Part shown: positions 1-10,050 of the stretch, one piece after another
Layout: the number at the start of each line of letters is the position of its first letter
How positions within the stretch are numbered: position 1 is the first letter of the stretch
Assembly (NCBI RefSeq): GCF_001752665.1
Contig: NZ_MJMG01000001.1
Coordinates: forward strand, 63,720-122,004
From: Wolbachia pipientis
GTDB lineage: Bacteria > Pseudomonadota > Alphaproteobacteria > Rickettsiales > Anaplasmataceae
Direction: 5' to 3'
Length of the DNA stretch: 58,285 nt
The notes under the pieces: model-generated
Seen by the model: the letters and a program-made list of their open reading frames with translations, nothing else
Databases searched by the model: none
What the model was told of the DNA's origin: nothing
Translations under genes and position numbers: made by a program

Positions 1-2252
1 CTTATGAGGAAAGGAACTGGTTACAAGATAAAATTGAGAATCAGAATGTGACGCTTAATATACAAGACAAAAAGGAAATACTAAGACACTTAATTGAATC
101 TGAAGTATTTGAGCAATTTTTGCATATAAAATTTCCAGGATATAAACGTTTTTCCATAGAAGGAGGAGAAGCAACAATAGTTGCTATAGAAAAAATTATT
201 AATGATTCGTGTAATTTGGGTATTGAAGAAATAATTTTTGGTATGGCACATCGTGGTCGTTTGAATATATTAACCAAAGTAATAGGGAAAGAATACGCTG
301 CAGTGCTATCTGAATTCCATGGTAATACTATATACGATGACCCAAGTATTTCTGGAGATGTAAAATACCACCTTGGTTATTCTTCTGACAGAATAATCTC
401 ACAAGACAAGAAAATACACTTAAGTTTATGTTACAACCCATCACATCTAGAGGCAATAAATCCGGTACTTGCTGGAAGAGTAAGAGCAAGACAAGAAACA
501 AAGCCAGTACTAGGGATATTAATTCATGGTGATGCAGCTTTTACGGGTCAAGGTGTAGTTGCTGAAACCTTATCTCTTAGCAATATTAAAAATTATAGAG
601 TAGAAGGAATAGTACATATCATAATTAATAATCAAATTGGTTTTACTACTCATCCTAGTTATACACGTTCATCATTTTATTGTACTGATATAGCCAAATT
701 TATTGAAGCACCAATATTTCATGTTAATGGTGATGATCCAGAAGCTGTAAACTTTGTTGCAGCTATTGCTATGGAATATAGACAAAAATTCAAGAAAGAT
801 GTAGTAATTGATATAGTATGTTACCGTAAGTATGGCCATAATGAAGGAGATGAACCATATTTTACTCAACCGTTAATGTATAAGCTAATATCAGAGCATA
901 AGAGCAGTGGAAAATTATATGAAGAAAAATTAGTTACTAACGGAATAATTAGTAGTGAGAAAGCAAGTGAGTTACGTAATAAATTCAGAATAAAGTTAGA
1001 TAAAGAATTAAACTCTCAGCAAAAAGTTAATCTATTGAATGAGAGAGCTAGATTAAATGATCTGTATAAAGATTCTGTTGTGACGAAAGATAGGTTAAAG
1101 AAACTAGGAATACGTATCAATAGTAATATTCCTGATAATTTTAATGTTAATAATAAAATTAAAAAAATAATTGATAATAGATTAGATAGCGTTAATTCTG
1201 AAAGCAACATTGATTGGACAACTGCTGAGAGTTTTGCTTTTGGCTCACTATTAATTGAAGGTATCAAAGTACGTTTATCTGGACAAGATTCTTGTAGGGG
1301 AACTTTTTCTCAGCGACACGCTAAATTAATTGATCAAGCCACAGAAGAAGAATTCGTTCCATTAAATAATATAGATACAGGACAAGCGTTTTTTGAAGTA
1401 ACAGATAGTCCTTTATCTGAATATGCGGTCATGGGGTTTGAGTATGGTTATAGCTTAGATTCCCCATATACGCTGGTACTGTGGGAAGCGCAATTTGGTG
1501 ATTTTGTAAATGGTGCTCAAATTATCATTGATCAGTTTATTGCATCTGCATGGGCAAAATGGTTATGTTCAAGTGGCTTAGTTTTATTGCTTCCTCATGG
1601 ATATGAAGGGCAAGGTCCTGAGCATAGCTCAGCACGTATAGAAAGATTTTTACAGTTATGTGTAGAAGATAATATACAAGTAGTCAACTGCTCTACGCCT
1701 GCAAACTATTTTCACGTTTTACGTCGACAGATACATAGGGATTTTCGTAAACCTTTAATAATATTTACACCAAAATCTTTATTGCGACATAAAAAAGCAG
1801 TTTCTAATTTGCCTGATTTTGAAGGCAAATTCCTTACGATAATTCCGGAATATAGGAAAAGTTTAGTGCCAGATGATAATATGTGTAGAGTGATAATATG
1901 TAGTGGCAAAATCTACTATGAGATAATTGAAATGTGTGAATCTAAAAAAATAAACAATATAGCTATTATACGGCTTGAGCAATTTTATCCATTTCCAGCA
2001 GATACATTAGCGTATGAACTGAATAAATATAAAATTGCACAAGTAGTATGGTGTCAGGAAGAACCTAAAAATATGGGAGGATGGTGTTTTGTTAGCACAT
2101 TAATAGAAGAAGTATTATTGGGCCTAAACGTGCAATCCAAAAGGCCTATCTGTATTGCAAGGCCTGCATCTGCATCTACTGCATGTGGTTGCCTTAATAT
2201 GCATAATAAGCAACAACTGAAAATCTTGACTCAGGTTTGTGATCTGGGCTAG
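1..2252 (+). CDS. sucA: 2-oxoglutarate dehydrogenase E1 component (5' truncated by window)
   Basis: Thiamine-diphosphate-dependent E1 subunit of the 2-oxoglutarate dehydrogenase complex, which decarboxylates 2-oxoglutarate in the TCA cycle and passes the succinyl group to the E2 lipoyl domain. The reading frame is open from base 3 and the residues before the GTG at 48 already look like E1 sequence (YEERNWLQDKIE), so the true start lies upstream of the window. About 750 codons are visible; the family is usually 900 or more, so roughly 150-180 residues are missing. Visible family motifs are GMAHRGRLN (about 240-266), NPSHLEAINPVLAGRVRARQ, GDAAFTGQGVVAETLS (cofactor region, about 528-575), NNQIGFTT and YGHNEGDEPYFTQPLMY. 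The C-terminal transketolase-like part ends with RPASASTACG. It is convergent with the secretin gene, with only 15 bases between the stops. Confidence 0.97.
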   Translation, partial: YEERNWLQDKIENQNVTLNIQDKKEILRHLIESEVFEQFLHIKFPGYKRFSIEGGEATIVAIEKIINDSCNLGIEEIIFGMAHRGRLNILTKVIGKEYAAVLSEFHGNTIYDDPSISGDVKYHLGYSSDRIISQDKKIHLSLCYNPSHLEAINPVLAGRVRARQETKPVLGILIHGDAAFTGQGVVAETLSLSNIKNYRVEGIVHIIINNQIGFTTHPSYTRSSFYCTDIAKFIEAPIFHVNGDDPEAVNFVAAIAMEYRQKFKKDVVIDIVCYRKYGHNEGDEPYFTQPLMYKLISEHKSSGKLYEEKLVTNGIISSEKASELRNKFRIKLDKELNSQQKVNLLNERARLNDLYKDSVVTKDRLKKLGIRINSNIPDNFNVNNKIKKIIDNRLDSVNSESNIDWTTAESFAFGSLLIEGIKVRLSGQDSCRGTFSQRHAKLIDQATEEEFVPLNNIDTGQAFFEVTDSPLSEYAVMGFEYGYSLDSPYTLVLWEAQFGDFVNGAQIIIDQFIASAWAKWLCSSGLVLLLPHGYEGQGPEHSSARIERFLQLCVEDNIQVVNCSTPANYFHVLRRQIHRDFRKPLIIFTPKSLLRHKKAVSNLPDFEGKFLTIIPEYRKSLVPDDNMCRVIICSGKIYYEIIEMCESKKINNIAIIRLEQFYPFPADTLAYELNKYKIAQVVWCQEEPKNMGGWCFVSTLIEEVLLGLNVQSKRPICIARPASASTACGCLNMHNKQQLKILTQVCDLG

Positions 2253-2256
2253 CAAT

Positions 2257-2280
2257 TTCAGATTTAGCTAATTATCTGAA
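2257..2280. terminator. Possible bidirectional hairpin between sucA and the secretin gene
   Basis: A perfect 7-bp inverted repeat (TTCAGAT / ATCTGAA, 10-base loop) lies between the convergent sucA and secretin stop codons and overlaps the last secretin codons. There is no clear T-run, so assignment as a terminator rests on position and symmetry only. Confidence 0.3.
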
Positions 2281-3647
2281 TTCAGTACATATAAATTTTG
2301 ATCTTTTTGATTTATTAGATTAAATGTCGGAATAATTGTTGCTTTTAAGAATATAACAGTTTCTGTGGTTTTAAGATTATTTGTAAGTTTTTGCCGTTTA
2401 TTCCTCCTGTCTTTTCTATGTTCTATTAATCCACCAATTACCATTACTTCCCCGCTCTTAATTTTTAGTGTAGAATGCATTTCTTTCACTTCTACAATTG
2501 GTATGTTGCTATTTAATTTCGTTTTACTACGCTGTGCAATATGTTCTATGCCTGGATCTTGAGTATAACCATTAATTCTCGACAACGTTGGATGTACATC
2601 CATAAATATTTCGCCAGTATCAGCATTAATACTTGGATGGATTATTAATATTATACCTACAGGCACACTGTTTGCTTTAGTGACAAGCATCTTGTTATTA
2701 CTTTTTTCTATATTCAGAGTGAAATAAATATGGTTTTCAGTAAATGAGACTATAGCTTGCTGGTTATTTACAGCATGTAGTCTAGTACTTGAAATTATTG
2801 TTGATTTACCAAATTCTTTTAAGCTTTTTACTGGATCACTGATATCTGTACTACTCTGGAGTTTATTTAAATTAATACCCGAAAGGTATTTATCATTTAG
2901 AGTGATTTCTACAATCTTTGTTTCTACCATTATTTGTGAATGTGCTGATTTTTTTACTTTACTAATGTATTCTTTAATAGCTTTATGTATATCTTTTCTA
3001 GCGTTTAAAATGATCAAGCCAGTTTCTCTATTAGAAGAAAAAAATTCACCATCATTAACTCCATTAACCTCCATTATTGCACTTAAGCCTTTTTCTAATG
3101 AATCCCATAAATTACTATTATATTGAGATTTTATAACGTTATTAAAGCCCTCTTTAACGTCATTATTAGAAAGATCGTTATTAATAATAAAATTGCTTTT
3201 AGCAGAATGTTTTATGTTAATAAAATCAACATGGTAATTTTGTATATAAGGTAAATCTTGTTCTATTCGAATTACATCGTTACTTATTGAATAACGCAGC
3301 TTAGCGCTTTGTGCTATGCTTTGAATTGCTTCATTTATGCTTTTATCTTTTAATTTTAAAATAATATTACCTGATATGTGCGGATCTATATCCAAGCTTA
3401 TATCAGCAAGCTTTCCTATTTCAATTAGTAGTTCTTTTATAGGTGTCTCTTCATTGACATTGATAGAAATAAGCTGACCATTGTTTGTAATATCAGGAAA
3501 TTTTATAGGTAATGGTATAACTTCTGGACTATCGTCTTTTACAATTAAGTTATTATCTTGTTTCCTTATATTGACATCATGCTGTTTCACAGTAAGATAT
3601 GAACAAGAGGTAATGAAGAAAAGCATTAATAATTTCAGAATAATCAT
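2268..3647 (-). CDS. Secretin family outer-membrane protein (MshL/PilQ-like lipoprotein)
   Basis: Predicted outer-membrane secretin of the type II/III secretion and type IV pilus superfamily. The N-terminus is a short lipoprotein signal with a lipobox-like ITSC at residues 12-15. Residues about 58-130 form an STN/secretin short N-domain (NVNEETPIKELLIEIGKLADISLDI broken over this span). A secretin N-type region follows (NARKDIHKAIKEYISKV, KTKIVEITL-like strand). The C-terminal secretin core, about 235-445, contains VPVGIILIIHPSIN, GEIFMDVHPTLSRI, IPIVEVKEMHSTLKI and GEVMVIGGLIEHRK. At 459 residues it is close to the compact MshL size. No other pilus or type II secretion gene is visible nearby, so its partners would be elsewhere or lost. 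Related Rickettsiales genomes carry a similar isolated secretin gene, often annotated as MSHA biogenesis MshL. Confidence 0.85.
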   Translation of the reverse strand: MIILKLLMLFFITSCSYLTVKQHDVNIRKQDNNLIVKDDSPEVIPLPIKFPDITNNGQLISINVNEETPIKELLIEIGKLADISLDIDPHISGNIILKLKDKSINEAIQSIAQSAKLRYSISNDVIRIEQDLPYIQNYHVDFINIKHSAKSNFIINNDLSNNDVKEGFNNVIKSQYNSNLWDSLEKGLSAIMEVNGVNDGEFFSSNRETGLIILNARKDIHKAIKEYISKVKKSAHSQIMVETKIVEITLNDKYLSGINLNKLQSSTDISDPVKSLKEFGKSTIISSTRLHAVNNQQAIVSFTENHIYFTLNIEKSNNKMLVTKANSVPVGIILIIHPSINADTGEIFMDVHPTLSRINGYTQDPGIEHIAQRSKTKLNSNIPIVEVKEMHSTLKIKSGEVMVIGGLIEHRKDRRNKRQKLTNNLKTTETVIFLKATIIPTFNLINQKDQNLYVLNSDN

Positions 3648-3737
3648 AGCTAGAGCTTTTCTCTATAGTTTTCATAAAAATATTAAAAATTTATTTAATT
3701 TTATTTTGCAATATAATCTGCTGAGTAACGTGTTTTT

Positions 3738-4301
3738 ATGGTAACTGATATAATAAATGCAATACGTAGTAATCTACTGGTATGTTTTCCAACGGAAACA
3801 GTGTATGCTCTTGCTTGTAACGCAATGAATTATAATGCTGTAGAGAAGATATATCATGTAAAAAAGCGTGATCATGATAAACCTTTATCTATCCTTGTAA
3901 ATAGTATTGATAGAATCATGGAAATAGCAAACGTTCAAGAGCAATACATCGATTTAATAAATCGTTTTTCTCCAGGGCCAGTAACTTATGTTCTGTCATT
4001 AAATAATGAAACTGGATTACCAAGTAAATTTTTTAAAAAAAACGTTGGTATTAGAATTCCTGATCATCCAATAGCAATTTCTATTCTAGATAAATTAGAT
4101 TTTCCCATAGTTGCAACTAGTATAAACATCTCAGGCAAAAAGAGTGCATGTACAATTAATGAAATACCACAAACTATAAAACAGCATCTATCTGTGATAA
4201 TTGAAGATGATAAACTAGTACATGGCATGGAATCAGCTGTGATTGATTTAACAACTGATCAAGTTAGAATCTTAAGAAAGGGATATGTCTTCCAAAGCTA
4301 G
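3738..4301 (+). CDS. tsaC: L-threonylcarbamoyladenylate synthase (Sua5/YciO/YrdC family)
   Basis: Makes threonylcarbamoyl-AMP from threonine, bicarbonate and ATP, the first step of t6A37 modification of ANN-decoding tRNAs; TsaB is also encoded in this window (20094-20651). The 187-residue protein shows the YrdC signature PTETVYALACNA (18-29), KKRDHDKPLSILV (42-54, with the Lys/Arg residues that bind substrate) and SINISGK (near 130). There is no C-terminal Sua5 domain, so this is the short TsaC-type form. The ATG at 3738 is the first in the frame. Its last 17 bases overlap the start of holB, implying translational coupling. Confidence 0.93.
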   Translation: MVTDIINAIRSNLLVCFPTETVYALACNAMNYNAVEKIYHVKKRDHDKPLSILVNSIDRIMEIANVQEQYIDLINRFSPGPVTYVLSLNNETGLPSKFFKKNVGIRIPDHPIAISILDKLDFPIVATSINISGKKSACTINEIPQTIKQHLSVIIEDDKLVHGMESAVIDLTTDQVRILRKGYVFQS

Positions 4302-5067
4302 CATAAAGCAAATAATAGGCCACGATAAGGCTATAAAGAAATTAATAGATAATATGCAGGTTCAATCCTGGATTATTTGTGGCAAAAAGGGTATAGGGAA
4401 AGCTACGTTAACAAAAAACTATCAGTTCCAAGAAGAATTTGACCTATATGTGGCTTCTGGTAATACGATAGGAATAGAACAGATTAGAGAAATGAAAGAT
4501 TTTCTATATTTAAGCCCTATTCACTCAGAATATAAAGTGGCTATAGTGGATAGTTTGGAAGAAATGAATAACAATTCCAAGAATGCTATATTAAAGATAT
4601 TAGAAGAGCCACCAAAGAATGCTAAAATATTTATAATTAGCCATAGACCATATGATATACAGGCTACTATTAAGTGCAGATGTTTTCAATTAAACTTATC
4701 ACCATTAACATATGAAGAAACAAAATATATTGTCTATTCAAAATATCAAATTAATGACCAGGTATTTAATACAATGTTCAATTTATTTTCTGGAGCTCCT
4801 GGAATGATAATGAATGCAATAAATAGTAATTTAGATAAGATGGGTAATTTTAACGAAATTATTAATAATAATGACGTTGACTTAGGACTTATATCTCGCA
4901 TTATTCAAGTTTCTATTTTAAGAGATATTAAAGCAAATCCAGAAAGTACTGAGATCTTAATTGATCAATGGAGCAAAATAAATAAGCTTTTTACTTATGC
5001 AAAGCAATTCCATTTAGATAAAAAGCATGTTTTAGCTAATATAATAAATATACTACCTAATCTGTAG
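4285..5067 (+). CDS. holB: DNA polymerase III subunit delta' (clamp loader)
   Basis: AAA+ clamp-loader subunit that helps load the beta sliding clamp. Walker A is GKKGIGKAT at 33-41. The region [20 protein letters not shown] continuing into KILEEPP (84-110) is the Walker-B/sensor segment typical of delta' and gamma/tau, and [18 protein letters not shown] (117-132) replaces the usual T-x-x-S-R-C box; the Ser is changed (KCRC). No zinc-binding Cys cluster is present. At 260 residues it is shorter than the E. coli protein (334), as is common in reduced genomes. It overlaps tsaC by 17 bases at the start and its last 11 bases overlap thyX on the other strand, so no terminator separates the convergent pair. 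Confidence 0.88.
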   Translation: MSSKASIKQIIGHDKAIKKLIDNMQVQSWIICGKKGIGKATLTKNYQFQEEFDLYVASGNTIGIEQIREMKDFLYLSPIHSEYKVAIVDSLEEMNNNSKNAILKILEEPPKNAKIFIISHRPYDIQATIKCRCFQLNLSPLTYEETKYIVYSKYQINDQVFNTMFNLFSGAPGMIMNAINSNLDKMGNFNEIINNNDVDLGLISRIIQVSILRDIKANPESTEILIDQWSKINKLFTYAKQFHLDKKHVLANIINILPNL

Positions 5068-5923
5068 CCTTATATAATATAGAAATTAATTCATTCCATT
5101 CTCTTTGACTAAGGCCACTTTCTTCTCTACTGATTTTCTCCCCTTGAATTAACTTACGTACTATCCCCAAACCTTTTTTTGATATGCATGCAGAGTCCAA
5201 ACAATATTCAAAAAAAGCTTTATAAGTCACTGGCACCCATTTTTGCACTAGTTCTAGAATTTTCTCAGCATAAGCTCTGATCTCATATTGTGCATGCTTA
5301 TCAGCTCTTAATTTTAAAAAGTGAAGAAGATTGTGTAGATCTATCTTCCAGTAGAATTGTGTATAATAATTAAGAGTAAGATTAGCTCTTGCAGTTTCTC
5401 TTGCAAGTTCTTGCTCAATTAATTTTTTATAATTTGAATATACTAATTGAGAATCTCTCTTTAAAGAATTTATTATTTCTTCTGCTGTTACATTATCAAA
5501 AACTTCTCCGCTACCCTGTTTGTTGGTACTGGATTGTTTTGCAATATGTTCGGGTTGAGGTATATAAAATTCATTATCAAGTATTGAATATCTAGCTGAG
5601 TATTCATTTATATTTGCAGTTCTATGTCTTACCCACTGTCTAGCAACAAAAATGGGAAGTTTCACGTGAAACTTAATTTCACACATTTCAAATGGAGTGG
5701 TATGAGAATGTCGCATTAAATAATTTATGAGTGCTTCATCTTGATTTATTTGCTGTGTTCCTTTGCCATAAGAAACACGGGCAGCCTGTACTATGCTACT
5801 ATCTGAACCCATATAATCCATTATTCGAATAAACCCATGATCTAATACCTTGTATTCTTTGTATAGCAGATCATCTATCTCTTTTACTGTAGTACGCTTG
5901 GTACTATAGAATTCATCGACCAT
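5057..5923 (-). CDS. thyX: FAD-dependent thymidylate synthase
   Basis: Flavin-dependent synthesis of dTMP from dUMP using methylene-tetrahydrofolate as carbon donor. The diagnostic ThyX motif RHRxxxxNxxSxRY is present as [14 protein letters not shown] at 99-112, and HSHTTPFEM (72-80) supplies further substrate/flavin contacts. At 288 residues it matches alphaproteobacterial ThyX, which has a longer C-terminal tail than the Thermotoga form. The ATG at 5923 fits family length. No thyA is visible in the window. It lies head to tail with murA, whose stop is only a few bases upstream of the thyX start, so the two may be co-transcribed. Confidence 0.97.
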   Translation of the reverse strand: MVDEFYSTKRTTVKEIDDLLYKEYKVLDHGFIRIMDYMGSDSSIVQAARVSYGKGTQQINQDEALINYLMRHSHTTPFEMCEIKFHVKLPIFVARQWVRHRTANINEYSARYSILDNEFYIPQPEHIAKQSSTNKQGSGEVFDNVTAEEIINSLKRDSQLVYSNYKKLIEQELARETARANLTLNYYTQFYWKIDLHNLLHFLKLRADKHAQYEIRAYAEKILELVQKWVPVTYKAFFEYCLDSACISKKGLGIVRKLIQGEKISREESGLSQREWNELISILYKATD

Positions 5924-5927
5924 AAAG

Positions 5928-7205
5928 TTACGTTAAAAGAGAAATATTAGCACCACACATATTAAGTTTTTCGTGCATTACTTCATACCCTCTATACAAA
6001 TGAGAGCAATTATTTATTACTGTTGCTCCTTCAGCCACTAACGATGCAAGAACTAAAGCTGCTGCTGATCTTAGATCATTTGCATATAAATTAGAACTGC
6101 ATAATTTTTTTGTACCAGTAATAATAGCTCTATTCTCTTCTATGCTAATATTAGCCCCTGCTTTTTTTAGTTCATGTACATGTGTAAATCTATTGTTATA
6201 AAGATTTTCTTCAATTGTTGACACACCATTAGCAATGCATAGTACTGATGTTAATTGAGGTTGCATATCACTTGGAAAACAAGGATAAGGATTTGTTGAA
6301 ACATTAACTGGCTCAACATGACAATTTTCCCTAGAAATTATAATACTATTTTTAGATGGTTTTATTTTGGCACCTATAGCTTTTAATTGATCTACTACAC
6401 ATTTCATGTCTGGTAGGCTTACCTCTTCTAATGTTAGCTCTCCATCAGTTATAATAGCTGCCAGTGAATATGTACCTGCTTCTATACGATCTGGAATAAT
6501 TTTATGGCTGCAACCATTTAATTTTTCTACTCCCGTTATTATTATCTTATTTTCTTGAATAGTAATATTTGCACCCATTTTTATTAAAAATTCTATCAAA
6601 TTACAGATCTCTGGTTCAATTGCAGGATTGTATATTACCGTTACCCCTTCCGCAAGAATTGCAGCCATTATTATATTTTGTGTAGCTCCTACGCTAACCC
6701 TCTCAAATGATATTCCTTTCCCTTGTAGTTTTCCTTCAACTGTAGCAGTAATATTATTTTCATCTACTACAATCTTAGCTCCCATTTCTTCTAATGCTTT
6801 AATATGCATATCTATTAGACGTGTTCCTATATTACATCCTCCAGGAAATGAAGTGTTTATTTTACCGAATCTACTAAGCATTGGACCGAGTAACAAGATG
6901 GAAGTTCTTACTTTACTTGCGGTTTCGCTTGATATGATGTGGTTGTTTATTTTACTGCAATCAATTTCTAAAGTGTGATTTGCTTTATAATTTCTATTAC
7001 GTATAAAATTTACCTCTGCACCAAGACTTGTGAGCAGCATAGACATTGAATGTACATCAGTTATGTCTGGAACATTAAATAAAATAACAGGAGAGCTACA
7101 TAATATACTTGCTGCAATTATAGGTAAAATAGCATTTTTTGCACCATTAATACGGACATTTCCCACTAAAGGCTTATAATTATTCTTTATTATTATTTTA
7201 TGCAT
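5928..7205 (-). CDS. murA: UDP-N-acetylglucosamine 1-carboxyvinyltransferase
   Basis: First committed step of peptidoglycan precursor synthesis: transfers enolpyruvate from PEP to UDP-GlcNAc in the cytoplasm. The frame is open to 7268, but the family N-terminus ([10 protein letters not shown], then [15 protein letters not shown]) begins at the ATG at 7205, giving 425 residues against 419 in E. coli. Catalytic Cys is Cys124 in PGGCNIGTR; the substrate-binding Lys-Asn pair is at 23-24 (GAKNA). Two EPT domains with inverse alpha/beta repeats are recognisable. With rodA and dapB/dapD in the same window it argues for retention of at least part of a peptidoglycan pathway. A short gap separates it from thyX downstream and from tatC upstream. 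Confidence 0.96.
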   Translation of the reverse strand: MHKIIIKNNYKPLVGNVRINGAKNAILPIIAASILCSSPVILFNVPDITDVHSMSMLLTSLGAEVNFIRNRNYKANHTLEIDCSKINNHIISSETASKVRTSILLLGPMLSRFGKINTSFPGGCNIGTRLIDMHIKALEEMGAKIVVDENNITATVEGKLQGKGISFERVSVGATQNIIMAAILAEGVTVIYNPAIEPEICNLIEFLIKMGANITIQENKIIITGVEKLNGCSHKIIPDRIEAGTYSLAAIITDGELTLEEVSLPDMKCVVDQLKAIGAKIKPSKNSIIISRENCHVEPVNVSTNPYPCFPSDMQPQLTSVLCIANGVSTIEENLYNNRFTHVHELKKAGANISIEENRAIITGTKKLCSSNLYANDLRSAAALVLASLVAEGATVINNCSHLYRGYEVMHEKLNMCGANISLLT

Positions 7206-7279
7206 CTTATAAAACTCCAAAACTACGATATAGGATAGATAAAACTGCTCTAATTGACAATAGAACATTTATAGAGAAG

Positions 7280-8038
7280 TTAATTATTTTTCTTTTGTTT
7301 CTCTATTAATTTACAGATAAAAATAGATAATTCATATAAAATAAGCATTGGTATTGCAAGTCCTATCTGGCTTAATACATCTGGCGGAGTTAAAATTGCT
7401 GCTATAATAAAAATTATTACTATTGCAATTCTGCGTTTATCAGATAAGCTCTGCGCAGTCAATAACCCTATCCTAACCATTAGTGTAAGTATAACTGGCA
7501 TCTGGAATGCAGTACCAAATGCAAACATAAATTGGATGACAAGATCTAGATATTCACTTACAGATGGCATAAATTCTATAGGTATGCCCAAAGATTTACC
7601 ACTATGTTCAAATGTAATAAAGAACTTCCATGCTAATGGAAATATGTAGTAATATGCTGCTGCTGCCCCAGTAACAAATAAAACTGGCGTTGCAATAAGA
7701 TATGGTAATAAAACTGCTTTCTCATCTTTGTATAAACCAGGTGCTAGAAACATATAAAATTGCCATATGAACACAGGAGTAGCAAACAAGAGAGCGCTCA
7801 TAATTGCGACTCTTAAATAAACAAAAAATGCTTCTGTCAAATCTGTATATATTAAAGAAAAGTCAGTATCATCTTTTGTTACTTCTATAAGCGGAGAAAG
7901 TAAAAAACGATATATATTCTCTTTAAAATAATAACACAAGCCAAAAATAACACAGAAAAACAAGAAGCAAAAGAGTACCCTTTTCCTTAATTCTGCAAAA
8001 TGCTCATAAAGTGATATCTTACTCTGCTTCATTTGCAC
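7280..8038 (-). CDS. tatC: Sec-independent (Tat) protein translocase subunit TatC
   Basis: Inner-membrane receptor for twin-arginine signal peptides. The N-terminal cytoplasmic stretch LYEHFAELRKRVLFC is the classic TatC opening, and FLAPGLYKDEKAVLLPY and EFMPSVSEYLDLVIQFMFAFG are family-typical loop segments. Six hydrophobic segments fit the fold, and the 252-residue length is normal. Two near-adjacent ATGs (8038 and 8032) could start it; both overlap the 3' end of gapA by about 14-20 bases, so the two genes are probably translated from one message. No tatA or tatB is seen here. Confidence 0.95.
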   Translation of the reverse strand: MQMKQSKISLYEHFAELRKRVLFCFLFFCVIFGLCYYFKENIYRFLLSPLIEVTKDDTDFSLIYTDLTEAFFVYLRVAIMSALLFATPVFIWQFYMFLAPGLYKDEKAVLLPYLIATPVLFVTGAAAAYYYIFPLAWKFFITFEHSGKSLGIPIEFMPSVSEYLDLVIQFMFAFGTAFQMPVILTLMVRIGLLTAQSLSDKRRIAIVIIFIIAAILTPPDVLSQIGLAIPMLILYELSIFICKLIEKQKKNN

Positions 8039-9011
8039 ATAATAATGCTATATCTAACATTCTAAGTGAGAAAGCCCACTCATTATCGTACCATGCAGCA
8101 ACCCTATAAATATTATTAGTAACATATGTGGCTGTTAAATCTACTATTGCACTATAAGGATTATGTATAAAATCTATAGATACTAATGGTTGTTCGCATA
8201 CAGATAACACATCGCAGGTTGCATTTTTAAAGATTTCATTTATTTTTTCAATAGTAAGAAGCTTTTTATCCGTTGTGAATTTAAAATCAACCAGAGAAAC
8301 ATTAGCAACAGGCACTCTGATTGCAGTACCATCCAATTTTCCCTTCAATTCTGGAATAACAGAATCTATGGTTTTTGCTGCTCCAGTAGTAGTTGGAATC
8401 ATAGATAATCCACAAGCTCTTGCTCTGCGCAAGTCTTTATGATTACCATCAAGAATGTTTTGGTCATTAGTATAAGCATGTATTGTCGTCATAAAACCAC
8501 TTGTGATTCTTATATTGGAATGTAAAATCTGTACAACAGGAGCAAGGCAGTTTGTAGTGCATGATCCTGCTGATATGATTCTATGTCCTTTACAAAGCAT
8601 GTTGTTGTTTACTCCATAAACTATGGTCACATCAGCATCTGGCATTGGGTGTGAAACAACTATTTTTTTTGCATTATGTTTTTCTATTTCTGCACGTGTT
8701 TTAAATGCACCTGTACATTCTAATACTATATCAACATCCCACTTAATGTTTCCAGGATTACGCTCTCTGTATAAGGAGAATTTTCTGTCATTAATGCATA
8801 ACCAGTTTTCTATGTCATTAAACTTAATATCATGGTTAAATCTACCATGGACAGAGTCATACTTAATCAAGTGTGCGTGATGGCTAGCTTCAAGTGAACC
8901 ATTCACAGCTATAACTTCTATTTTATTATTATATTTTTCTACTTCAAAAATGGCACGCAACACATTCCTACCTATTCTTCCCAAACCATTGATTCCTACA
9001 CGTATTGTCAT
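8019..9011 (-). CDS. gapA: Glyceraldehyde-3-phosphate dehydrogenase (type I)
   Basis: Interconverts glyceraldehyde-3-phosphate and 1,3-bisphosphoglycerate. The NAD-binding Rossmann motif NGLGRIGRNVLRA is at 8-20 and the catalytic Cys151 sits in SAGSCTTNCLAP. HAYTNDQNILDGNHKDLRRAR is the usual family segment, and WYDNEWAFSLRM is near the C-terminus. Its 330 residues are normal. In Anaplasmataceae, which lack sugar uptake and upper glycolysis, this enzyme is thought to serve gluconeogenesis and triose metabolism; that is family knowledge, not visible here. The 3' end overlaps tatC. Confidence 0.97.
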   Translation of the reverse strand: MTIRVGINGLGRIGRNVLRAIFEVEKYNNKIEVIAVNGSLEASHHAHLIKYDSVHGRFNHDIKFNDIENWLCINDRKFSLYRERNPGNIKWDVDIVLECTGAFKTRAEIEKHNAKKIVVSHPMPDADVTIVYGVNNNMLCKGHRIISAGSCTTNCLAPVVQILHSNIRITSGFMTTIHAYTNDQNILDGNHKDLRRARACGLSMIPTTTGAAKTIDSVIPELKGKLDGTAIRVPVANVSLVDFKFTTDKKLLTIEKINEIFKNATCDVLSVCEQPLVSIDFIHNPYSAIVDLTATYVTNNIYRVAAWYDNEWAFSLRMLDIALLCANEAE

Positions 9012-9240
9012 TATTTCACTTAAAACAGTAATTATAGCAAATATTCTTTCTGTTTCACTTGCTTATTTAAATGATAAAGAATGCTTCTATAGAGATAATC
9101 TAACACGATTAAATAGAAAACTAAAAAGTATTCTAACGTTAATGTTAAAACTTTCTCTTTACATTTTATTGCTTTTTGAGTCTTTTGGATGCCTTATCTA
9201 GGCAACACCTATACTTCAGGCTATGCATACTAAATCACAA

Positions 9241-10050
9241 TTATATAATATTTCTAATATAGTTTCTTATGAGGCAAGCAATGAGTAGATACACCGCTGA
9301 TATAAGTATAATAGTTGGCCCTGTGAAAAGATCAAAATTTAATGACAACATAAGCCCCGATATTCCAGAAATCACAGAAAAAAATGTTGCCATAATAACC
9401 ATCTGCATAGGTGTTCTTGACACAAGTCTTGCTGAAGCAGCAGGTATAAGTAAAAATGCAGATATAAGTAATATTCCTATTAATTGAGCGGAAATTGCTA
9501 TAAATACAGCAAGAGTAATCAAGAATTCTAATCTCACTAAATTAACATTCACTTTCTCTACTACAGCTAAATCTTGATTAATTGAAATCATCAGCCAGTG
9601 ACGCCACCTTAATACCAATATTAAAACAACTGCTATAAATGTGAAAAAAATTAATATTATGTTATCACTATCTAGCATTAATATATCACCAAACAATGAA
9701 GTAATGATGTGCCTATTATTAAACGGTAGAAAAGACATAAATATTAAACTTAATGAAAGTATAACATTTGTAATAATATTTAATATAGTATCGACCGAAT
9801 ATAGCTTATGAAAATTAATAGAGAGCAGTATCGCAAATGTCAATGCTATAAGCATTATACTTATTGATGGACTTATTTTAAAAATTAAAGAAAGTGCAAT
9901 ACCAAGTAATGCAGAATGAGACAGGCTATCACCTAAATACGAAAGCCTTTGCCATAGCATAAAGGAACCTAAAACACCAGTTACTAAACTGATCATTACT
10001 ACTGCCAATAAGCTATTAATGAAAAATTCTTGTGTAAATATCTCAAGCAT
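9241..10050 (-). CDS. znuB: Zinc/manganese ABC transporter permease (ZnuB-like)
   Basis: Membrane permease of an ABC-3 family metal importer. The frame is open to 10083 but the ATG at 10050 (MLEIFTQEFFINSLLAVV) gives the family-typical N-terminus and produces a TGATG stop-start overlap with ispE upstream. Eight or so hydrophobic segments run through the 269 residues. GSFMLWQRLSYLGDSLSHSALLGIAL is the conserved early segment, and GILLISAFLLIPAASARLVS near residue 190 is the signature of ABC-3 permeases. The ATP-binding and solute-binding partners are not in the window. Zn versus Mn specificity cannot be read from sequence alone. Confidence 0.9.
   Translation of the reverse strand: MLEIFTQEFFINSLLAVVMISLVTGVLGSFMLWQRLSYLGDSLSHSALLGIALSLIFKISPSISIMLIALTFAILLSINFHKLYSVDTILNIITNVILSLSLIFMSFLPFNNRHIITSLFGDILMLDSDNIILIFFTFIAVVLILVLRWRHWLMISINQDLAVVEKVNVNLVRLEFLITLAVFIAISAQLIGILLISAFLLIPAASARLVSRTPMQMVIMATFFSVISGISGLMLSLNFDLFTGPTIILISAVYLLIACLIRNYIRNII

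Noticed and set aside
6628-6978. 116-codon antisense frame inside murA
   Set aside because: It is a shadow of the conserved MurA frame; no start signal or recognisable domain.
8950-9201. 83-codon plus-strand frame spanning the gapA 5' end and its upstream gap
   Set aside because: The first third is antisense to gapA and the rest shows no signal or motif; the 9012-9240 gap is more likely the gapA promoter region and a small TGCCT/AGGCA hairpin.
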